A program made the translations under genes and the position numbers. The notes beneath the pieces are model-generated. The model made no database searches and was not told the DNA's origin. It worked only from the letters and a program-made list of their open reading frames with translations. A stretch of DNA of 14,194 bases, from the NCBI GenBank assembly GCA_021800315.1, contig JAJYZD010000077.1, positions 1-14,194 on the forward strand, written 5' to 3'. Shown here in pieces: positions 1 to 6,342 of this stretch. Each line of letters starts with the position of its first letter. The stretch's first letter is position 1. Source of the stretch: Bacillota bacterium. Lineage in GTDB: Bacteria > Bacillota > Desulfotomaculia > Desulfotomaculales > JAJYZD01.

Positions 1-1
1 G

Positions 2-319
2 GCTCGTCTGGAAGATCAGACCAACCCACACCGTGGTCCGGGACGCCCCAAAAAGCCTGTCACCGAAAATGAACTACAACGGTTGGAGACGGCTGCGGAT
101 ACAGCAGCCTCCCTGGCTGGCAACGCAGCCTACCTGACGAATGAGATGCGCCCTTTTACGAAAAGAAAAAGGGCCTGGCGCGAACCAGGCCTGGATCAGG
201 GAAATCGGTGTCGCCCCCGGCCAGGCTCCTCCTGTCATAGCGACCGTCCCACCGCCCCGGCCACCGGCGCAAGCCCGGTCAGTAAGACGGCGAACTGCTC
301 GGGCGTAACGGACTGCTGA
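2..319 (+). CDS. Partial open frame at the left edge, unidentified
   Basis: A frame is open from the window edge and closes with a stop at 317-319. Only the first 55 or so residues look protein-like: a basic GRPKK stretch, then an acidic, probably helical segment (ENELQRLE). The rest runs through the trp-operon terminator and antisense to the end of aroF, so it is probably not a natural C-terminus. The GRPKK segment after an LEDQ motif faintly recalls the linker behind the helix-turn-helix of some transposases, but I cannot assign a family. It may be the tail of a gene or of a decayed mobile element that lost its stop, or a chance open frame in GC-rich DNA. Confidence 0.2.
   Translation, partial: ARLEDQTNPHRGPGRPKKPVTENELQRLETAADTAASLAGNAAYLTNEMRPFTKRKRAWREPGLDQGNRCRPRPGSSCHSDRPTAPATGASPVSKTANCSGVTDC
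161..191 (-). terminator. Rho-independent terminator of the trp operon
   Basis: On the minus strand a perfect 7-bp stem (GGCCTGG / CCAGGCC, plus-strand 172-178 and 185-191, 6-nt loop) is followed directly by a T-rich tract (complement of 161-170). It starts about 44 bp past the aroF stop and faces the right way to end the whole trp transcript. Confidence 0.85.
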
Positions 320-1053
320 CCGTCCGACAGAGCCTTGGCCGGTTCGGCGTGCACCTCGATCATCAGGCCGTCCGCCCCGGCCGCCACCGCCGCCCGGGCC
401 AGCGGGGCCACCAGTTCCCGCCGGCCGGAACCGTGACTGGGATCGGCGATGACCGGCAGATGGGAAAGACCTTTCACCGCGGCAACGGCGGCGATATCCA
501 TCGTGTTCCGGGTGTGGGACTCAAAGGTGCGGATGCCCCGTTCGCAGAGCACGACCCGGCGGTTTCCTTCCGCCAGGATGTACTCGGCGGCCAGGAGCCA
601 CTCCTCGATGGTGGCCGAAAGGCCCCTCTTGAGGAGCACCGGATGACCGGTCCGTCCCACTTCTTTCAGCAGCCCGAAATTCTGCATGTTCCGGCTGCCC
701 ACCTGGATCATGGCCGCGTAGCGCATCACCAGGTCCAGGTCCCGGACGTCCATGACCTCGGTCACCACCGGCAGCCCGGCCGCCTCGCCCGCCCGGGCCA
801 GCATCACCAGCCCGTCCCGTCCCAGACCCTGAAAGGAATAGGGGGAAGTGCGGGGCTTGAAAGCCCCGCCCCTTAAAACGCCCACACCCATCTCTTTGAG
901 GCGCAGGGCCAGGGAGACCATCTCCGCCCCGCCCTCCACCGCGCAGGGCCCCGCCATCAGGACGAGCCGGTGGGCGCCGATTGTACACGGGCCCACCTGA
1001 ACCAGAGATCTGCCCTGATCCTCCGCCAACCGGCCTAAAACCACGGACTGCAT
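235..1053 (-). CDS. aroF: 3-deoxy-7-phosphoheptulonate (DAHP) synthase, short KDO8PS-like type
   Basis: This enzyme condenses phosphoenolpyruvate and erythrose 4-phosphate to DAHP, the first step of the shikimate pathway, in the cytosol. The 272 residues form a single TIM-barrel domain with the AroA-I-beta/KDO8PS motifs: AGPCAVE (34-40), KPRTSPYSFQG (66-76), QVGSRNMQNF (117-126), LLKRG (140-144), CERGIRTFE (170-178), DPSHGSG (204-210) and EVH (233-235). Cys36, His207, Glu233 and downstream Asp are the likely metal ligands. Thermotoga-type and many Firmicutes relatives are about 340 residues because of an N-terminal ferredoxin-like regulatory domain; that domain is absent here, so the enzyme is probably not feedback-inhibited through it. 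The ATG lies 2 nt past the trpA stop, with a GGGGGG ribosome-binding stretch inside the trpA end. It is the last gene of the trp operon. Confidence 0.93.
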   Translation of the reverse strand: MQSVVLGRLAEDQGRSLVQVGPCTIGAHRLVLMAGPCAVEGGAEMVSLALRLKEMGVGVLRGGAFKPRTSPYSFQGLGRDGLVMLARAGEAAGLPVVTEVMDVRDLDLVMRYAAMIQVGSRNMQNFGLLKEVGRTGHPVLLKRGLSATIEEWLLAAEYILAEGNRRVVLCERGIRTFESHTRNTMDIAAVAAVKGLSHLPVIADPSHGSGRRELVAPLARAAVAAGADGLMIEVHAEPAKALSDGQQSVTPEQFAVLLTGLAPVAGAVGRSL

Positions 1054-1055
1054 GA

Positions 1056-1853
1056 TTACACCCCCCGGCGCAGGGCCTGTTTCAGGACGGCCGTGTGCGC
1101 CGCCACCGCCTCTTCCAGCGCTTGCGGCTCCGGGTATTCTTCCACCAGCCGTACGAAGGCGCTGCCCACCACCACCGCGTCGGCGTGCCGGGCGGCGGTC
1201 ACGGCGTCAGCCGGCGTCGCGATGCCGAACCCGAAAGCCACGGGCAGGGACGAGTGTTCCCGGACGGCGCGGCTCATCTCCGCCAGGCTGTCCGTGGCCC
1301 GGGCGGAGCCGGTGACCCCGGTGACGGTGACACAGTACACAAAGCCCCGGGCCCCGTCCAAAACCACCGGCAGCCGGCCGGGGATGCTGGTCGGGGCCAC
1401 CAGGGGGATCAGCAAAAGACCTGCCACCAGGCAGCAATCCAATAACGGCCCGGCCTCCTCGCGGGGCAGGTCCGGAATGATCAGTCCGTCCACGCCGGCG
1501 GCAGCCGCGTCACGGGCGAACTCCGCCAGCCCGTACTGCAAGACGGGGTTGTAATAAGTCATGAAGAGCAGGGGACAGGCCAGGCCGTCGGACCGTAAGC
1601 GCGCGGCCAGAGCCATGACGGCTTTGACGCCGGTACCCTTGGCCAGGGACCGCTGGGAAGCCCGCTGGATCACCGGTCCGTCGGCCACCGGGTCGGAGAA
1701 GGGTAGACCCAGTTCGACGAGGTCGGCCCCGGCCCGTTCCATGGCCCGGACCAAACGCCCGGTGGCGGCCAGGTCGGGATCTCCGGCCGTCAGGTAGGTG
1801 ATCAGGGCTTTCTGCCCGGCCAGTTCCCGGAATCGCTGTTCGATGCGGTTCAT
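1056..1853 (-). CDS. trpA: Tryptophan synthase alpha subunit
   Basis: TrpA cleaves indole-3-glycerol phosphate to indole and glyceraldehyde 3-phosphate and channels indole to TrpB in the alpha2-beta2 complex. At 265 residues it has normal family length. Catalytic Glu47 (VELG) and Asp58 sit in VELGLPFSDPVADGP (46-60). Other signatures are LVAPTS (151-156), VTVTGVTG (175-182), FGFGI (207-211) and the phosphate-binding VVGSAF (228-233). The frame extends 55 codons upstream inside trpB, but the family N-terminus and the 4-bp ATGA overlap with the trpB stop place the start at the ATG at 1851-1853. A GGGGGTGG Shine-Dalgarno stretch lies just upstream, so translation is probably coupled to trpB. Confidence 0.95.
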   Translation of the reverse strand: MNRIEQRFRELAGQKALITYLTAGDPDLAATGRLVRAMERAGADLVELGLPFSDPVADGPVIQRASQRSLAKGTGVKAVMALAARLRSDGLACPLLFMTYYNPVLQYGLAEFARDAAAAGVDGLIIPDLPREEAGPLLDCCLVAGLLLIPLVAPTSIPGRLPVVLDGARGFVYCVTVTGVTGSARATDSLAEMSRAVREHSSLPVAFGFGIATPADAVTAARHADAVVVGSAFVRLVEEYPEPQALEEAVAAHTAVLKQALRRGV

Positions 1854-3046
1854 ATTTCCACCCCCATTCTTTCCGCCACCACTTGCACGTCCTTGTCCCC
1901 CCGCCCGGACAGGTTGACCACCACGATCGATCCGGACGGCAGCTTGGGCGCCAGCCGGATGGCATGGGCCACGGCGTGGGAACTCTCCAGGGCCGGAATT
2001 ATCCCCTCGGTCCGGCACAGCAGGGCGAAAGCCGCCAGGGCTTCCTCGTCGGTGACCGACACGTAATCCACCCGGCCCGCGTCTTTCAGGTAGCTGTGTT
2101 CCGGCCCCACCCCGGGGTAGTCCAGTCCGGCGGATATCGAGTGGACCGGGCTCACCTGCCCGTCGCGGTCCTGCAGGATGTAACTGTAGGAACCGTGCAG
2201 CACGCCCGGCCGACCGGCCCCCAGGGTGGCGGCGTGGAGACCGCCGGCCAGTCCCAGGCCACCCGCCTCCACCCCGGTCAGGTTAACCTCCCGGTCAGCG
2301 AGGAAGGGGTGGAAAATGCCCATGGAATTGCTGCCTCCGCCCACGCAGGCTATGACGTGGCCGGGCAGGCGCCCCTCCTGTTCCAGGATCTGGCGCCGGG
2401 CCTCCCGGCCGATGACCGACTGGAAATCCCGGACCATCATGGGATAAGGGTGGGGTCCGGCCACCGACCCGATCAGGTAATAGGTGGTGCGCACATTGGT
2501 CACCCAGTCGCGCATGGCTTCGTTCATCGCGTCCTTGAGCGTCCTGCTGCCGGAGGCCACGGATACCACCTCGCTGCCCAGAAGACGCATCCGGAAGACG
2601 TTGAGGCTTTGGCGCGCCACATCCTCCTCGCCCATGTAGACCGCGCACGAAAGGCCGAACCGGGCCGCCACGGTAGCCGTGGCCACGCCGTGCTGTCCGG
2701 CTCCGGTTTCCGCCACCACCCTGGTCTTCCCCATCCTCGTCGCCAGCAGGATCTGGCCCAGCGTGTTGTTGATCTTGTGCGAACCGGTGTGGTTCAGGTC
2801 CTCCCGCTTCAGGTAGATCTTCACCCCGCCCCCCAGGTGGCGGGAAAGGCCCCCGGCATAATACAGGGGGGAGGGGCGGCCCGCGTATTGGTTCAGGTAA
2901 TGCTCCCATTCGGACCGAAAGCGGGCGTCGCGGCGGTTAACCCCGTAGGCCGCCGTCAGCTCCGCGAGAGCCGCCATCAGCGTCTCCGGAACAAAGGAAC
3001 CGCCGTAGGCACCGTAATAACCCCTGGCATCAGGCCACGACATCAT
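1850..3046 (-). CDS. trpB: Tryptophan synthase beta subunit
   Basis: TrpB is the pyridoxal-phosphate enzyme that condenses indole with serine to give tryptophan. From the chosen start it has 398 residues, the usual length of the TrpB1 type. The PLP lysine is Lys91 in HTGSHKINN, the catalytic Glu is Glu113 in ETGAGQHGVA, the phosphate-binding loop is GGGSNSMG (236-243), and the C-terminal LSGRGDKD motif is present. The start is one of two adjacent ATGs (3044-3046 or 3041-3043). The frame continues to a GTG at 3094, but those extra 16 residues are not TrpB-like and their DNA forms hairpins. The stop of a 37-codon upstream open frame overlaps the ATG at 3046, which suggests re-initiation. The Shine-Dalgarno in front of ATG (GGGCGGG) is mediocre. 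Confidence 0.95.
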   Translation of the reverse strand: MMSWPDARGYYGAYGGSFVPETLMAALAELTAAYGVNRRDARFRSEWEHYLNQYAGRPSPLYYAGGLSRHLGGGVKIYLKREDLNHTGSHKINNTLGQILLATRMGKTRVVAETGAGQHGVATATVAARFGLSCAVYMGEEDVARQSLNVFRMRLLGSEVVSVASGSRTLKDAMNEAMRDWVTNVRTTYYLIGSVAGPHPYPMMVRDFQSVIGREARRQILEQEGRLPGHVIACVGGGSNSMGIFHPFLADREVNLTGVEAGGLGLAGGLHAATLGAGRPGVLHGSYSYILQDRDGQVSPVHSISAGLDYPGVGPEHSYLKDAGRVDYVSVTDEEALAAFALLCRTEGIIPALESSHAVAHAIRLAPKLPSGSIVVVNLSGRGDKDVQVVAERMGVEI

Positions 3047-3156
3047 ACCGGCCCGCCCTTGGGCGAACCTCCGCCCAAGGAGCGGACGCTCCACCTCCCA
3101 AATATTATTCGGGTTACCGTCTGCCTGCCAATGCAGATCGCCCGTCTATCCATCAT
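3043..3156 (-). CDS. Possible 37-aa upstream ORF coupled to trpB
   Basis: In the gap between trpF and trpB a 37-codon frame begins ATG ATG with a good Shine-Dalgarno (AGGTGG, 4 nt before the ATG) and ends in a TGA that overlaps the trpB ATG. The peptide begins MMDRRAICIG, is basic and Gly/Pro-rich at its end, and contains one Trp codon, so it is not a classical trp leader peptide. Its Shine-Dalgarno lies in the 3' arm of a hairpin. It may be a translated coupling ORF that lets ribosomes reach trpB after the structured gap, or a chance frame. No homologue is recognised. Confidence 0.35.
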   Translation of the reverse strand: MMDRRAICIGRQTVTRIIFGRWSVRSLGGGSPKGGPV

Positions 3157-3158
3157 TT

Positions 3159-3180
3159 AACCACCTACTAAAGGTGGGTT
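3159..3180 (-). promoter_or_regulatory. Hairpin covering the SD of the trpB upstream ORF
   Basis: On the minus strand AACC(C)ACCT pairs with AGGTGGTT around a 5-nt TTAGT loop: 8 bp with one bulged C. The 3' arm contains the AGGTGG that would be the Shine-Dalgarno of the 37-codon ORF, so folding would hide that site. Whether this regulates trpB translation is inference. Confidence 0.45.
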
Positions 3181-3252
3181 GGCGGGATACCCGCCAAAGG
3201 CTGGTCCGGGTGGGTCACTGAAAGTCGGCTGAAGGGGGGGTACCCACCCGGA
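3179..3252 (-). repeat. Inverted repeats in the trpF-trpB gap
   Basis: Two further perfect inverted repeats occupy the 252-bp gap. TTGGCGGG / CCCGCCAA (3179-3197) has a 3-nt loop. TCCGGGTGGGT / ACCCACCCGGA (3205-3215 with 3242-3252) is 11 bp around a 26-nt loop. Just beyond, AGGGCGGGT occurs twice with a 15-bp period (3252-3260, 3267-3275). No T-tract follows, so these are not typical terminators. They may be processing or stability elements, or remains of a small repetitive element inserted between two genes that often abut. Confidence 0.6.
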
Positions 3253-3298
3253 GGGCGGGTCGCCGCAGGGCGGGTGCGGGTCTTTTCCAACGGGGAAC

Positions 3299-3913
3299 TC
3301 AGGAAACAGCCCCCCTGGCGTTAGCGACAAAAGCCCCCATCCTGGCGGGGTCCTTGCGTCCGTCCGTCTCTACGCCCGTGGCCACGTCCACCGCCCAGGG
3401 GCGGAGCGCACGCACGGCTCCGGCCACGTTTCCGGGCGTCAACCCGCCGGCCAGGATGACCGGCTGGGGCAACTCGACACCGCGGGCCAGGCTCCAGTCG
3501 AACGAACAGCCGCTCCCTCCCGCCACGCCGGGCTGCCAGGTTTCCAGGAGAATGGCGCAACCGCGGTAGGCCAGGGCCTGGTCCCGAAAGCCCCGGTCCC
3601 GGACGAAAACGGCCTTGATCACCGGGAACCGGTCGAAACTCCGGCAGTAGGCCGGATCCTCCGCGCCGGAAAACTGCAGCGCCGTAAGTCCAACGGTTCG
3701 GGCCACGGTCAGGACTTCCTCCCGCGGCCGGTCCACGAACACGCCCACCACCGTCACCAGCGGGCCCACCGCCGCCGCCACGGCCCGGGCCTGGTCCACC
3801 GTCACCCGGCGACGGCCGGCGGCGAACACCAGGCCTACGGCGTCCGCCCCGCAGGCCGTTGCCAGACGCGCCTCCTCCGGGGTGCGCACCCCGCATATCT
3901 TAACCCTGACCAT
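3299..3913 (-). CDS. trpF: Phosphoribosylanthranilate isomerase, divergent
   Basis: TrpF isomerises N-(5-phosphoribosyl)anthranilate to the carboxyphenylamino-deoxyribulose phosphate used by TrpC. At 204 residues it is a normal single TIM barrel. It keeps the catalytic-base Cys7 in KICG, an Arg in the first phosphate loop (GRRRV, 33-37), FDWSLA (138-143), LAGGLTPGNV (154-163) and the end-barrel motif DVATGVE (176-182). Two conserved positions differ. The general-acid Asp (Asp126 in the Thermotoga enzyme) is Glu124 in LLET, and the usual LQLHG is LQFSG (79-83). The start is the ATG at 3911-3913, preceded by GGGAG; it overlaps the end of trpC by 14 bp. The longer upstream frame lies inside trpC. 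Confidence 0.92.
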   Translation of the reverse strand: MVRVKICGVRTPEEARLATACGADAVGLVFAAGRRRVTVDQARAVAAAVGPLVTVVGVFVDRPREEVLTVARTVGLTALQFSGAEDPAYCRSFDRFPVIKAVFVRDRGFRDQALAYRGCAILLETWQPGVAGGSGCSFDWSLARGVELPQPVILAGGLTPGNVAGAVRALRPWAVDVATGVETDGRKDPARMGAFVANARGAVS

Positions 3914-4688
3914 ACCGGCATTCTCCCAGTAGTTCCGCCAACACCCGCCCCGGCTCACGCCCGGCCATCAGGGCCGTCCCCACCAGCGCCGCGTGCACGC
4001 CGTGCGCCGCCAGGCGCCTGATCTGGACGGGGGACCCAATGGCGCTCGCGCTGACCAGGGTTACCCGGTCCAGGTCGATTCGGGGCAACAGGCGGAACGT
4101 GGTCTCAAAATCAACCTCCATGGTGAAGAGGTCGCGGTTGTTAATCGCCAGAAGATCCGCCCCGGCGCCCAGGGCCCGGTCCAACTCCCCGGGCGTGTGG
4201 ACCTCCACCAGGCACTCCAGGCCCAGGGCGGCGGCCTCCGCCAGGAGTTCGGCCAACAACCCGCCCGGACACGCCGCCACGATGAGGAGCACCGCGTCCG
4301 CGCCCCAGAGACGGCTCAGGTAAAGTTGATACGGATCGATGACAAAATCTTTGTGCAATATGGGAACCGTGGTGTGCTTCCGGGCCTGGACCAGGTTTTC
4401 GGGCGAACCCTGGAAGAACGCGGTGTCGGTGAGAACGGATACGGCGGCCGCGCCGGCTTCTGCGTACACCCGGGCGATCCCGCCCGGATCGATGTCGGCC
4501 TTCAGGCGCCCGCGGCCGGGGGAAGCGGGCTTGATCTCGGCGATCACGGACAGCCGGTCGGGCTGCCGGAGCGCGCCCGCAAACTGGCGGCGGGGCTCTT
4601 CCGCCGCGCCGGCAAGGGCGGCCGGCGGCCGCCGCGCCTTTTGCGCCGCGACCTCCTCTTTTTTATGGGCCAGGATCTTTTCCAGCAT
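3900..4688 (-). CDS. trpC: Indole-3-glycerol-phosphate synthase, divergent
   Basis: TrpC closes the indole ring, converting carboxyphenylamino-deoxyribulose phosphate to indole-3-glycerol phosphate with loss of CO2. It has 262 residues, typical for a monofunctional enzyme. Key residues present are Glu51 and Lys53 (AEIK), the catalytic Lys113 in LHKDF (usually LRKDF), Glu162 (VEVH), and Asn184 and Arg185 (INNRDL). The normally invariant SESGI motif is SASAI (213-217), so the conserved Glu (Glu210 in Sulfolobus numbering) is Ala214. The start ATG shares one base with the trpD stop (TGATG), indicating coupled translation. Confidence 0.94.
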   Translation of the reverse strand: MLEKILAHKKEEVAAQKARRPPAALAGAAEEPRRQFAGALRQPDRLSVIAEIKPASPGRGRLKADIDPGGIARVYAEAGAAAVSVLTDTAFFQGSPENLVQARKHTTVPILHKDFVIDPYQLYLSRLWGADAVLLIVAACPGGLLAELLAEAAALGLECLVEVHTPGELDRALGAGADLLAINNRDLFTMEVDFETTFRLLPRIDLDRVTLVSASAIGSPVQIRRLAAHGVHAALVGTALMAGREPGRVLAELLGECRYGQG

Positions 4689-5719
4689 CAGACCGCCTCC
4701 CGTGCCAACTGGCTGAAGCGGGCCAACTCTTCCAGATTGGCGGCGGCGGCTTGGCTGTCGATGGCGGCGGCGGCCATGGCCAGGCCGTCGGCAAGAGCGG
4801 GGCAGGCTCCGGCCGCCATAAATCCCAGGGCGGCGTTGAGCAGCACGGTATCCCGGCGCGGGCCCCTTTCACCCGCCAGGATGCGGCGAACGATGGCGGC
4901 GTTTTCCTGCGGCGATCCGCCGGCCAGGTCGGCCAGGTCGCACGGGGGCAGACCCAGTTCCAGCGGGTCCAGGCGGAAAGTGCGAACCCGGCCGTCCCTC
5001 ACCTCGGCCACCAGCGCCGGGCCGGCCGTGGAAACCTCGTCCATGCCGCCGTGGCCGTGGACCACGAAGCAGCAGTGGGAGCCGGTGGCGGCCAGGACCC
5101 CGGCCACCAGCGGCACCAGCCTTTCGCTGTACACTCCCACCACCTGGCGGGAGGCGCCGGCCGGATTGGTCAACGGTCCCAGGATGTTGAACACGGTGCG
5201 GATACCGATCTCCCGCCGGGGGCCGGCGACGAACCGGGTGGAGGCGTGGAAGGCCGGCGCGAAGAGAAAGCCGAAGTTGAACTTCTCCATACTGTCGGCC
5301 ACCATATCCGCCCCCAGGTCCATCCTGACCCCCAGCGCCTCCAGTACATCGGCGGACCCGCTCCGGGAGGAAACCGACCGGTTGCCGTGCTTGGCCACGG
5401 TTACCCCGGCCCCGGCCAGCACCAGACCGGCCGTCGTGGAAATGTTGAAAGTGGCGAGGCCGTCGCCGCCCGTGCCGCAGGTGTCGACCACCACCTTCCG
5501 GACCGGCCGCATCGGGGCTGCTTTCTGCCGCATGATGCGCACAAACCCGGTTATTTCCTCGACCGTCTCCCCCTTCAGGCGCAACGCTGTCAGGAGGGCG
5601 CCGATCTGGGCCCCGGTGGCCTGGCCGGACATGATCTCCTCCATCACCTGCATGGCCTGTTCCGTACTCAGCGACGTCCCCTCCACCACCTGCTGAATGG
5701 CTTCCGTAGTGAAATTCAC
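4688..5719 (-). CDS. trpD: Anthranilate phosphoribosyltransferase
   Basis: TrpD transfers phosphoribosyl from PRPP to anthranilate. The 343 residues match the family. The PRPP and Mg2+ loop is DTCGTGGDG (79-87), followed by NIST (92-95), KHGNRSVSSRSGSADVLEALG (110-130), the anthranilate-site RTVFNILGPLTNPA, and HGHGGMDE near residue 230. The start is a GTG at 5717-5719 with GAGAGGAG nine bases upstream. The same frame stays open back to 6364, but that part is antisense-free read-through of trpG in the wrong frame and is not protein-like. It follows trpG after a 38-bp gap, the only untranslated stretch between the first five genes. Confidence 0.95.
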   Translation of the reverse strand: MNFTTEAIQQVVEGTSLSTEQAMQVMEEIMSGQATGAQIGALLTALRLKGETVEEITGFVRIMRQKAAPMRPVRKVVVDTCGTGGDGLATFNISTTAGLVLAGAGVTVAKHGNRSVSSRSGSADVLEALGVRMDLGADMVADSMEKFNFGFLFAPAFHASTRFVAGPRREIGIRTVFNILGPLTNPAGASRQVVGVYSERLVPLVAGVLAATGSHCCFVVHGHGGMDEVSTAGPALVAEVRDGRVRTFRLDPLELGLPPCDLADLAGGSPQENAAIVRRILAGERGPRRDTVLLNAALGFMAAGACPALADGLAMAAAAIDSQAAAANLEELARFSQLAREAV

Positions 5720-5757
5720 TCGACTCAGCTCCTCTCGCCATATCCGCTTGTCTTGGC

Positions 5758-6342
5758 TCAGATGGGCCGCACGGCCCGGTCGACCTCCAGGAAATTCCGC
5801 AGGATGCCGCGTCCGTGTTCGGTCAGGATGGATTCCGGGTGGAACTGAACCCCGTCCACGGCGTAAACCTTGTGCCGCAGGCCCATTATCTCCCCCTGGT
5901 CCGTCCAGGCGCTCACCGAAAGACAATCCGGCACGCTTTCCCCGGCCACGATCAGGGAGTGATAGCGGGTGGCCGTAAAGGGCGCGGGGATTCCGGCGAA
6001 GACCCCCCGGCCGTCGTGCATTATCCGGGAAGTCTTGCCGTGCATGAGGTTTTTCGCCCGCACCACGGCGCCGCCGAAGGCCTGCCCGATGGCCTGGTGC
6101 CCCAGGCAGACGCCCAGGATGGGTATCCGGCCGGCGAACGCGCCGATGACGGCCAGGGAGACACCGGCCTGGTCCGGGGCGGAAGGCCCCGGCGAAATGA
6201 CGATGTGGGACGGCGCCAGGTGCTCCACCTCGCCGGTGGTCAGGGCGTCGTTGCGGTAGACGGCGACGTCCGCCCCCAGTTCGCCCAGGTATTGCACCAG
6301 GTTGTAGGTGAAGGAATCGTAATTGTCGATCATCAGAACCAC
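5758..6342 (-). CDS. trpG: Anthranilate synthase component II (glutamine amidotransferase)
   Basis: TrpG hydrolyses glutamine and passes ammonia to TrpE; in many Firmicutes the same subunit also serves 4-amino-4-deoxychorismate synthase as PabA. No separate pabA is visible here, so a dual role is possible but not shown. The class I triad is Cys79 (GVCLGHQ), His168 and Glu170 (QFHPES). IDNYDSFTYNLVQYL (5-19), HGKTS (101-105) and YHSLIV (127-132) are typical. The start is taken as the GTG at 6340-6342, giving MVLMIDNYDS, with AGGAG ten bases upstream. The in-frame ATG at 6333 overlaps the trpE stop as TGATG and is an alternative. The gene overlaps trpE by 10 bp. Confidence 0.94.
   Translation of the reverse strand: MVLMIDNYDSFTYNLVQYLGELGADVAVYRNDALTTGEVEHLAPSHIVISPGPSAPDQAGVSLAVIGAFAGRIPILGVCLGHQAIGQAFGGAVVRAKNLMHGKTSRIMHDGRGVFAGIPAPFTATRYHSLIVAGESVPDCLSVSAWTDQGEIMGLRHKVYAVDGVQFHPESILTEHGRGILRNFLEVDRAVRPI

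Noticed and set aside
3206..3280. CRISPR-like or tandem-repeat array in the trpF-trpB gap
   Set aside because: Repeats are short (9-11 bp), only two copies each, and mostly inverted; there are no spacers.
3993..5696. A 567-codon plus-strand open frame opposite trpC and trpD, with several similar long antisense frames (for example 1883-3160, 6456-7835, 8054-9178, 10522-11643)
   Set aside because: They lie exactly antisense to strongly conserved genes, have no family motifs and arise from GC-rich third positions.
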